In this document: positions 38,001 to 50,000 of the stretch, in pieces
How the letters are laid out: the number at the start of each line of letters is the position of its first letter
How positions within the stretch are numbered: position 1 is the stretch's first letter
Source of the DNA: Siphonodentalium dalli
Lineage: Eukaryota > Mollusca > Scaphopoda > Gadilida > Siphonodentaliidae
NCBI GenBank assembly: GCA_032622095.1
Contig: CP136068.1
Span: 114,181,509 to 114,245,508, forward strand
Reading direction: 5' to 3'
Length of the DNA stretch: 64,000 nucleotides
Position numbers and translations under genes: made by a program
The notes under the pieces: model-generated
What the model was told of the DNA's origin: nothing
The model's database searches: none
What the model saw: only the letters and a program-made list of their open reading frames with translations

Positions 38001-41000
38001 GTAGTGAAGGCACTTAACTTTGTCTTGCAGTTTATTGATAAATCTGCATTGGTAAGTTTTCTATATATAGAGGATTTCTAATGAGCCGCAATTATATACG
38101 AAATTTATTACTGAATGCACTAAATTCGATTCGAGTCGAGAGCTTTAGTGAAGTTCAAATCGAATTTAGTTGACCAGGTTAACAAATTGTGTATAGAATA
38201 GCGACGAATTTGAGATCCTTTTTATCACATAATCACATTTTAGCAAGGAAAACGAACCGGAAAAGGCTGGGTTTAAAAGAAATAATAATATTTTCTTCCT
38301 TATCACAAACAAGGAGGAACTAAAGACACCTTCAAGACAAAATATAGTTCCATTTTAAATGTGTCTTTTCATGTTGATAAAATTGTTCAACCACCCTTAT
38401 CACCCATGTTTATCTCACAGTTATCACTAATTAACACAGAACAAATTGAATTTTATAATTATATTCTAATTTACATAATCATAAAATTTATCGATATCAT
38501 TGCTCCAAGCTCTTACGTCACTGCGCGTACCGATAATACACATGTGTCTTACTAAACAATATGAGGCCGGGATTAGGGGCTAATTATGTGATAAAAGAAA
38601 TCAAAGCAAATACGATTATTGAGTTATCTATGATTAATATGAAGTTCTGATGGTGAGTTATCGAATTTCGATTTTTGAATTTTTGTCAGTCTAGCAAAAT
38701 TCCAGCGATCGTCTCCGATAAAGAGCGCCATGCTTTCGCTGTTCAAAATCAGTAGGTAATACAGAGCGTTCTCTCATTTATAATCTTTTATACTCGTTTT
38801 CAACGAAAAACTTATTTACGCTTTTGTGAGTTCTCGCGACGAACATACGTGTCGTGCAAATGATGGTACTTGCAAGAATTTTATTTTTTGTCTTTTGTCT
38901 ATAGTATACCTGTTTCCTCCTCCGATGAAGTCTCCATGAATGTTGTTGTCATCTGCGTTGCGGGAGGTTCCGTGATGCCTGTTGGATGAGAAAGTCACAT
39001 GTCTATTTTGATAAAACAGCAGGGACGCGGCTAGAGGGTATGCAATTTCAGGGTGTTCATCTGGAAATTTCCAACTGAACCCCATCCCATTTGGACCAGA
39101 ACAAACGCCCATGTCCGCGAAATGTCACATGCAACCCCACCTTAATTTTCGAGTTACCGATTATATTTTTATATAGTGCCTTGACATAGAGTTTTAATAA
39201 CATAAATCAATGCCATAACATATGATTAAAATACTATAATTCATCACCATTTGGAGCGTCTGTGTCTCAGAAGGTGCCCATAGAGAAATAGAAAATAGCT
39301 GAAATCATAAAATTATTTTCCCCGTTATGGCTCCCAGAATGCAACACAATTAAAACTTTTGTTTAATTTAAATATATAGAGTTATTCCCCTTCCATTGAA
39401 AATAATATACTTCGTGCAGAAACTTGAGTACAGAACACACGTCGGTTTCTCAACAGAAACAACATGTTCACAGTTTATTATATGTATTTAAATACAATGT
39501 TTTGTAGCTTCCTCTGTCAAATGGTATATAATATGGCATATATTTGATAAAATGTGATCTGAGGGTTCGAAAATTTCAACTGATATGTTTCCAATCCACC
39601 CCACCCCCTTGAACCAGACCAAACTCCCATGTTCTCAAAATACCGTTTGCATCCCCACCTTTGGGTTGGAACTTTCCAACTGGTGTCGATAAGATGAAAC
39701 GAATTGAATTGGTACATCAAACTTTCCAATTGTTACACATTTCAAAAACCTAACACCACCCTAATGTTGCAAAATCATGGCCATTTTAGACACAACATTT
39801 TACGAAAGTAGTTGTTAGGTCTAAAACAACACATCACCCACGCATTGCTGGTTGGAAATTCAAAAAATAAGAACGAATTTAAACCTATTTGTGTTGTAAC
39901 ATTTCCAAATGAAGAAATGTTGTGCCAGGCGTGAAATTTCCAACTATGGGAATGGACCAAAGTTGTGTCAAACTCCCACTGTAACCACGTCCCTAGAACT
40001 ATAATTGTATCGTACAAATCAGCATGTTAATAGGATGTCTTAAATGTACTCAATCCGATCAGACGGTCCCCATACCACCAAGATATAACAACAACAACAA
40101 CAATAATAACATTTCTTCGAAATACGCTTTAGTTATCATAATCGATTAATTGCAACAAAATAATACTAACCACTGTCAACTATGGTATCAAACATTTCCT
40201 AAAACTTATTATTTATCAACTAAGGTATCACGAAATTCGACCGTATTACCACTTGATTTTAGAGTTATCCATCTTCAGCCACAATGTTGTCCGTTTGATC
40301 ACGTGTTTCTGGGCCACAAATAATTACATATCTCGAGAAATAACAAACTTAAAAAATCGATATCTGATCGCTCTGAGCTTTGATTGGTGGGTTCCTCGAC
40401 TCGAATCAAATATGTTTACCCCCCCCCCCCCAACCCGAAGCCAAAGAAATGGTAATTTATGAGCGTCTGGTCGTGTTGCGTACCTTTAATGACCGGATAT
40501 CGACTTTCAAAAGGGGAATTGTTACCATGTTTTAATTGACTGAAATCAGCAGACAATAAAGAGCGTTCTCACTTATATTTTTTTATACTCGTTTTCAACG
40601 AAAAAAACTAACGGCGTTAATTTTTCATTTTTTGTATTTATAAACGATATAAATTTAATTTTTTTTAAAGTGTATTGGTTAAATTGAGCAAGGAGTTGAA
40701 TCTAACAAAAAACAAGCCTGTTTCAGCTACGGTAGTACTTTTATAACTGAACGGAATATTCAATTCAGTAAAGAAAGCGTTAAAAATGACCTGTCCGATT
40801 TCACAACCTATTAGTCAAAATTTTACTATTTAATTATCAGTTTACGAGGCGAAAAGAAAAAATGAAAAAAAATACGTGCTATCACCGTAATAATCGCGAA
40901 AATACACACAATTATCCAGTGGATAATGCAACATTTTACGTTAAAACGAGTACAAAAGGACACAAGTGAGAACGCTCTTTATTAACTACCGCTTTTGTGC

Positions 41001-44000
41001 GACGGAATCATGGACGCTCTTTATGGGAAACGGTGTTTGGGTTTTTGCTAGGCTGATACAAATTCGACACGTGTTAAAACTTAATCTTTTGAAAGTCGAC
41101 ACATGGCAGTCATAACCTCATATTAGTTGACTCATGGGTCCAATCTAATGTGCTGGTATATATTTTACGTACATATGGTGGTTTATGGCGCCAAATAGGA
41201 CAGGACATCCTGAGAATATTAGAGGCCCCCACCCCACCCCCATGGAATACGGAATACCACTTAATACAGAGGGTGGAATACGGAATACCAGTTAACAGCC
41301 ATATGGAATACATAAAAATATATGAAAACTTCATTTTTTGGAAGGTCGGCGTACGAATACCGGTATATATTTGGAATACCGAATACCTCCCAACAGAGGG
41401 GCCGGAATACGGCGTACCTCATAACAGGGCATGGAATACGGCGTACGAAAGGGGGGGGGGTGGGGGCCTCATATTATACGTACGTATATCGCAGTTGGAC
41501 CCTATCCAGTCCTCGTAACACACGCAGCTGACGTCATCATCCTCAGTCGCTCGGCATTGACCTCTGAAACACGCTCTTTCGCATGCTTTCCTCTTTCTCT
41601 CTATATAAGTGCAAAAAAAAACCCATATAGCTTGATATACTGTAGTCGATTTTATAATAATAAGATTGTTTTACCCTGTGCCAATGCATTCTCTTATATA
41701 TGCGAGTCGACCATAGGTCGCCTCGCATATATAAGAGAATGCATTGGCCTAACACTTTTTTTTAATAAATGTTTCTTACAATTTTTAGGACATAAAATAA
41801 AAAACATCCATTACCCTGCAGGGAGCCCCACACATATATAGAAGCATATAGAAGAGTGTCGTCTGCTCATGTTTGTCTGGGGCTCTGTATGGGTGAAATT
41901 ATAAAATTGTTAAAGAATACAAGAAAAAATTATTAAAATTGTAAAAAATTGTTAGGCCAATGCATTCTCTTATATATGCGAGGCGACCTATGGTCGACTC
42001 GCATATATAAGAGAATGCTTTGGCACAGGGTAAAAAAAACCCATATAGCTTGATATACTGTCGTCGATTTTATAATAATATCGGCATACATGCATATATT
42101 TCAAGATAGGAAGATTAGGTCTTGTTAACGCTGCCAGGGCCAAACTTTTGAAACATATGTCTCGTGGTAGGGTATAACATTCTGTTAACAATGTTAGCGG
42201 TCCAATAAACGGAGAACGGATCTCAAGCTGTGAAGACCGGATCTTGTTAGTGTTGCCAGGGCATAACTTTTAAACAGATTTCCGTGGTACATGTAGCGTA
42301 TAACATTCTGTTAACAATGTTAGCGGTTCCAATAAACGGAGAGCGGATATCAAGCTGGAAAGATCGGATCTTGCTAGTGTTGCCGCGCGGGGCATAACTT
42401 TTTAAACACATTTCCCGTGGTACATGTAGCGTATAACATTCTGTTAACAATGTTAGCGGTTCCTATAAACGGAGAACGGATCTCAAGCTGGGAAGACCGG
42501 ATCTTGTTATTGTTGCCAGGGCATAACTTTTAAACTATTTCCGTGGTATAGCGTATAACATTCTGTTAACAATGTTAGCGGTTCCAATAAACGGAGAACG
42601 GGTCACATGCGAGAAAGTTCAGATCTACATGTGTATAGTTAACGCTGCCATAGTGAAGTATCTTAGCGCACAATAACATAAGAATCGTTCACTTCCGGAT
42701 TAAAGCATCAAATTTCGCACATATATTGTCCGCTATATCCCTGCTCATAATCCAGCTTTCGGTTAATTGGAACCAGTTAAATCAAGATGGCGCCCAACAT
42801 GGCCGCCGTTTTTCAGACGGGTCACTAAGTCAGTTTGATGCAAATTATAGTGAGACAATCTTATCATCTATTATATATTTTGGAAGATCTGTCTGTGTGT
42901 CTGTCTGTAATCGATGGACTCGAAAACGGCCGAGCCGATTTCGATGAAACTTGGTATGTTGGGGTATTTTCGGCCGGCGAGTGACATAGGCCTATTAATT
43001 TGCCCGTGCAACGTGACCTTGACCTTGAAATCGGGTCAGTTCAAGGTCAAACGCCCGAATATCACGGGATTTCGACGAAACTTGGTATGTGGGGGTACTT
43101 TCGTATGGGGAGTCTCATAAGCATATTCATTTGCCCGTGCGACGTGACCTTGACCTTTATATCGGGTCATTTCAAGGTCAAATCGCGAATTTTGATGGGA
43201 TTTCGACGAAATTTGATACATAGGGTTACTTTTGTCCGCTGAGTGTTTTGGATGGGTCAAATCGTGACCCCGACCTGACCTTGACCTTCAAAGTGATCAA
43301 TTCAATATCAAATCGGGTAAAACCGGGCACGTTTGTCGGGGTACTTTTGTCCGGGCAGTGTTTTGGACTGGTCAAATCGTGACCCCACTTGACCTTGACA
43401 TTCAAAATTGACAGTTCAAGGTCAAAGCCCGGACGAAGTCGGGTCACCTTCTAGTATGTATATAAATGTATACATTTTTGTGAAGAAAAGATATAATGCC
43501 ACCATTATAGGGTAAAATTGGAACTCACAGTCCAAGCTGGAAGTGGAAAATTGTATTTTTTCTCTAATATCTTTAAGATCAGTTTATGCTGTTTGGTACT
43601 GGTTGAGAATTGTGACTTTACGTATTATTGTTCATGTTAACTGACCATTGGAGCAATGAAATATGCCATTCATGGAGTCAGAAACCCTTTTGATCCCTCA
43701 AAAATTCGATTTTACAGAAAGCGGTATAAAATTTTATCAAAAATCACCATTTGGGATTTCTAGACATATTTTATCAAGAAATGGGTAGAACTGTGCAATT
43801 TTAGTGAAGCATTCCATTTCTTATTCATATTCCAATTCATTAGTTCCAAAAATTGTCACTTTGGCTCAAAATGGCTGAAAAATGACGGCCAAAATTGCAG
43901 CCGGAAGTGTAAAATTTGATTTTTTCTCTAATATCTTTAAGATCAGTTTATGCTGTTTGGTACTGGTTGAGAATTGTAACTTTATGTTGTATTGTTCATG

Positions 44001-47000
44001 TTAACTGACAATTATAGCAATGAAATATGCCATTCATGGAGTCAGAAACCCTTCTGATCCCTCAAAACGTGTGGAACATATCTTGAATGAGGCAGACTCA
44101 ATTGTGTCATACATGAGATATTCTGATATGCCACCCTCAGACGGTTCAATATCCTTCGTTTTGCAAAAATATATGTATCTCTTAAATAGAGTGATAGATA
44201 TACTATTAGTGCTTTCTTCTATGTATTTCTTTTGCGAGTTCACGTTATGAATGCCCTTATTTCCATCCCCATATAAATATGACAGTTGAGAAGATATAAT
44301 TGTTCAATTGACTTCAATCGGTCACTTTTTGTCGAGTTTGTGAAATTTGAACGCTAAAAACACATTTAGAACGAAATATGGAGATGAGTATATATGGTTT
44401 TTGTGGATATCGTCGACTAAAACAGTCTTATCAATGTTAGTAGCCTCTCTGTCCATCCCTGACCCAAAACGGTAACAAATGTGGCGTCTTTAACCCACAT
44501 GATTTAATTCCTCGTATCAATGGAGAAGTATGAATTTGGTGGAAATTAGTGCTAAACATATTTGTATCAGCTTTTGTGCCCTACCCTCCACATTCATGAC
44601 TCAAATGGCGCCATTTTTGACATATTTAAACTACGGTCACCAGACTCCTGTTAGCATGGTGATTATTTGGTGCCCCTCTCCCGTTCCGTGCACCCTGACT
44701 CGAACGGCGCTACTTTAGACATCTTTAAACACTGCCGTTATATTCCTCATATCCTGGAGATGATTATGTATAAGTTTGGTGGAAATCGGCGACAAAACGT
44801 TTTGCTACCCCTCTCCGTTTCTACCCCTGACAACAACGTCGTCACTTTAGAAAATTCTAACCCACACCATTACCTTCCTCATAAGAAGTTACCCCTGTTA
44901 GACCCCTCTGAATAATTGGCTCTGATGCCATCTAGATGGTCCCCCGTGAATTTCTATAGAACACAAATATAATATATGAAATATAGCGGTTCACTTGTCC
45001 TTTAATTGTTGAGTATATCTGACCTTCGTGTCCCGTTTGTATAACATATAATCCATTATGGATCCCAATCACCGGAAAATCAGTGTGTTTTCCGCCAACA
45101 GACGTGACTGCTTAATGAATATATAGAGATGAACGACCAACATGACATTGTTATGCGGCAACAAACCATTGGATGAGTCAATGTATATCGACTTTTTGAT
45201 CTGGTAAGTTTTATGACTGGACCCGACAGGAAATTACTTTTCGTGTTGTATTTGCCCTATATAAGGAAACAGTTCTCCGAATGGAATGTCAGTGACCTTT
45301 CTACAGAGTGGATTGGCAATGTAACAATAACGCTCACATAACAATTTGTTTCAACTAGTGGATATCTAATTAGCAAATAGTTATTGGTAATGAACGTAAG
45401 AACAAATTCTTGATATTTTTTAAATGTTTTTCTTTATAACCACTACGAATGTCGTATGCCTTTAAAACTACACAATCCGATTTGATGGTCCCCGTATCAT
45501 CAGATTCCAGCAACAACAACAATTCTTCAAAGGACGCGTCAGTTAACAGAATAGATTAATTACCAAAATATAATGCTAACCACAGTCAACTATAGTTTAA
45601 CATTTCCCGAAATGTGTTCCCGTGTTATAGATATTGTTATATAACATTATGTTCAACGCAATTTGGTATATCGAGAGTATGTCGGTCGGATCATCGAATA
45701 TTTGATAGGCCGCCAAATATTCCAGGTGGTGAAAAATAAGATTTAAAAAATCGATATATTATAACTCTGAGATTTGATGGGTGGGTTCCTCGACTCAAAT
45801 CAAATATTTTTACTCCCACAAAGCCAAAGAAATAGTAATTTAGGAGCGTCAATAGGATTATGTATCTTTAAAGTTGCAGTTATTTCCCTATTACCGGCAA
45901 CATTATGAACTCCTGAATGTACTGCTGTTTCAAACAATACACTAACAATTCAACGGCATAGCACCGATAGCCTATGGAGTTTCCATATCTAGTTTCCATA
46001 TTAGGTTCCATATTTAGTTTCTAAACAGCTCATTTTAAAATAGTTCGTTTCATAAGTTAGTTTCATAATTTTCACAACGGTGGTACCGACTTTTCTTTGC
46101 CATACACACTCTTGATCTCTATCGCTCTACCATTCTCTGTCTCTTATTCCTCGTGGATATACCCCTCTCCTTATTACCTCCCTAAGCTTACTTATCCCTT
46201 CAACACATATTGTAAACTCGTCTGGACATCATAATATTAATATACCATCATTTCTTAAACCTATTGTTTCTCGAATTCGGCCACTTGCCATTCGCGCTTT
46301 CTTTATTTCTGCATTTTTTCTACTTGTCTGAGGAGATAGCTCAACAAAAGCAGATACCTCCTTGCTGCTAGATCCTCTTCCCTTTTTCTATTCTACTCAT
46401 GTTTCCATTATCAAAATGTTGTTCATCATAAATGTAATATTAATTAGGGCAAATAAAATATTGTTTAAATCAATGTACAGTTGAACTCACTGAGTAATTT
46501 CTGTTGCCATTTCCTGAACTTTTTGGGCTTGTTCTTCCGTCGCCTTCTTTTACTTGTTTCTAAATCTTCTTGGAACTCTGAAAATAGAACAGGAGAAAAA
46601 ATGTTTATTGATTTGATTGACTGATTTATTGTACCACCAATAACACATGCTATATGACATAGTACATAATATGACTATAACATACATTTAGTCAATAATA
46701 TATATACATATATACAAAGATGGATTTCACTGAACTGGCTAAGTGACACTGGGTATACAATTTGATGAATAGTTTTCATTTTCAACGATGAAACAGGATT
46801 TACACAACATAACGGAAATGCCAATAGCTCTTTCCATATGTTCTGTACCTCCAGCTTCACTGCTTCCTTCGCGTAAGATTACTATTTATACCACGATCGC
46901 CTATCTTACTATATAAATAAAACCATCTGTTTAAATTTTACATTTAATCAACACCTGTTGATTAAACGTGCCTGCTGTTGATTAAACTTCGCAGAGTGGA

Positions 47001-50000
47001 TTAAACTTTCTCCACACAATTTGAACGGAAAAGTGTTTACACCACTCGCTGAAGCTCGTGGTGTAAATCGCCAATCCCACTCGTGGATTAAATTTGTTAT
47101 TCAGAAACACTATGCGTACATTCTATATGTTATCCGTTTCAATGCGAGTTTTAGAAATATACAAAGTCGTTTTAAGTATTTCCACGTTACATATAGTGAG
47201 TAAATTGTGGAATTTCTCTCCAACTGGACATCTTCAATAATATTTTGGGGTGTATTTCTCTCTGAGGTCTTTAATTACGTCACTTTCTAAAACAAAATGG
47301 AATTCATCCCATAAAACACCACATGCAATTGTTTTCACTATTGTTAGATTTCCATCTGCACATTTCGTTTGGTAACATATGATAAGATGTACGGATTTTC
47401 GTCAAATTCGAGTCTATATATATATTCAGAAATACGACTATTTCACTTTATAGTGAAAGCCTGCAAATTATGAAAGTGGCACTTGGCTGGCCTTTTTACT
47501 TTTCTGAGCCATGTTTAAACTTACCAGGCAAATGATAAATCATAAATACTTGCAATCACCATCGTTCGCATGGAACAGACATTCAAGTCTGAGTTTAGTG
47601 CCTGTCGTTTACAGAATGAGGTCCCCAGAGGGTGAATTTAGTGACGCAATTCCGCATAGCTGGCTAGCATCACCTCTGGGTACCCCATTCTGCTTAGGCC
47701 TCATCTACTCGGGAAAGTTTCTTTATTATCAAATTTCTATAGAAACTTCTTGACATAAATTATATTCTAGATTTACTTCTTTAGTTTTTCTATATCCCCA
47801 AATTGGCAGACGACACATTGCATTGTCGAGGTTCCCAATGGGTGTACATCACAATATTCACCATTTGGGAACTTCAAGTCTGAGTCTATATATGTCTCCC
47901 ATAGCCGATGAGGCCATGCAGAATTAGGTCCCCAGATGGTGAATTTGGTGATGCTAGCCCGCTATGCGGGATAGCGTCACTATATTCACCTTCTGGGAAC
48001 CCCATTCGGAAGATGACACACTGTAATCAGGCTTGCAGACATTGCGATAATCCACGAAAAGGATCCATCAGAAATCCATTGAGAACGAGTACCAGATACA
48101 CTAAATATCACAATTACGAACGCTCTTTATGGTATACCACTATTGGGAAACGAAATCGTGAACGCTCATTATCAGAGACCATCCTTGAAAGTTAAAAATA
48201 TACATGGCGGTTTTCGCTAAAAAAAATACACTTAATAATATTCGCTTTGAAATTTTGAAATAGGTCGATAAATACTTGCGCTACCTTCGTATGCGCATTA
48301 TATGCCCCAGAAAGATGCATTAATACAACTTTGAACACAGTGTCTGGGTCCCAAACAAAACAACAGCCATGTGCACGGCACATGGACGTTGCTAGGGGTT
48401 TCCAACTGGGGGAGGGGGGTGAGGCCATACAATTTCCCACAATATAGGATTTGGTCTAATAAACTTTCAAACTATATAGGAGTTTTGAGTAATGCAAAAT
48501 TCCAGTATTGGCTTAATGGCTTAATAATTTGGGTTTCTATATGTTCTTTTTAAGAGCATGGAGTGTGTAAAAAACTATAATAACAAGAATGGCATAGCAT
48601 TGATCCATGTTTGTGTATTGAGTACATTGTGCATGCAGTGCATGTACATTATACATGATATTAATCAGAATATGGTTGAGGAACGAATACGAGTTACAAG
48701 TATTCAAATTCTTATAACTCATACAAAGGTAACAATTATGCATGCTGAATGATTGTTATATCGTTAAAGCTGTCATCAGAAAGATATGGAGGTTTGAAAT
48801 TACTAATAGACTAGTGACATTGAAGCTATGATTGGCAAAACATACCAGTCTGAACTTGAATGACATGCTTTGCCTTCAATTTCATATATGTGTTCAGGTA
48901 ATGAGCATTACTGGAATTTATTTACTCAAATGACTGTGTATTAACTTGTAACATTGACATTACATTGGTCCCTTGCAGGACAAATTTAAATTAACTGATT
49001 AACAAACTGCTATGAGAGGAACTAAATATATAAGTGCAATGTCTCCGTGAACATTTAAAATATTAGAAAGATGTTTATCATATATACATATCAACAAGTT
49101 AACAATATATTGAGTGAAAGGCACCACACGATTTGAAAAGCTCAAATGTAAAACATAATAGAATCCTGGTTCTGAATTCGGAGTCTGAAGAAAAATTGTA
49201 CAATTCCGGAATTGGAAAATTGGTGACGAGTATTTAGCATTGGAATTCCGAGTCGGAAAATAAACAATGGGCTCAAATTCGGAGTCAGAAAACCGTTAAC
49301 TCTGATTGAAACACTTAGATCATTCGATTTACTTGTTATTTTTAATTTCCAACTGATGGAACTTGAGTCATGCAATTTCCAATCAAGTGGTTATTATTAG
49401 CACTTGATTTTAGAGTTATCCATCTTCATCCACAATGCCGTCCGTTTGACCACGTGGTCCTGGGCCACGTATTACTGCAGATCTCGAGAAATAACAAACT
49501 TAAACAATCGATATCTGATCACTCTGTACTTTGAAGGGTGTGTTCCTCGACTGGAGTCAAATATTGTCTGATCGGATTGAGTACCTTTAAGAAATGAATG
49601 TAGTGGGTGTGTGTTTTTGGGGGGTACGTCGATGTGTTCGTTGGGGCACATTGTGTAAACCGCTAAGCGGTTTACACTGCATGTGCCACAAAGACCACAG
49701 TGCCGTATCACACAGTAACACGCACACCCACTACATTCATTATTTAGCGTTTTGATGATTTATTCCCATAAAAAAGCTTAGTGTATTCTTATTTGTTTTC
49801 ACGAAATCTGCCGATAAATTGAAACCAGCACACGCAGCATATTAAGTCAGCCCAATATAAGATTTCCAAACTCTTAGCGACGATAACGTGATGATATAAA
49901 CATCTGGCTTCAGATGCAATTCGACTGAAATTTTAAAAGCACGCCCAGTTATTCTGCTAACCGCGTTTGCAGCTACCTGTTCGTGTTATACTCTAAAGAT

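Noticed and set aside
42118-42602. Tandem small proteins in the 42-kb array
   Set aside because: Frames are short, on a satellite-like repeat, and unsupported by splice sites or domains.
43226-43447. Minus-strand frame 'MTRLRPGFDLELS' as a conserved small protein
   Set aside because: Lies wholly in the Helitron-like tandem units; the repeated phrases are DNA repeats, not protein conservation.
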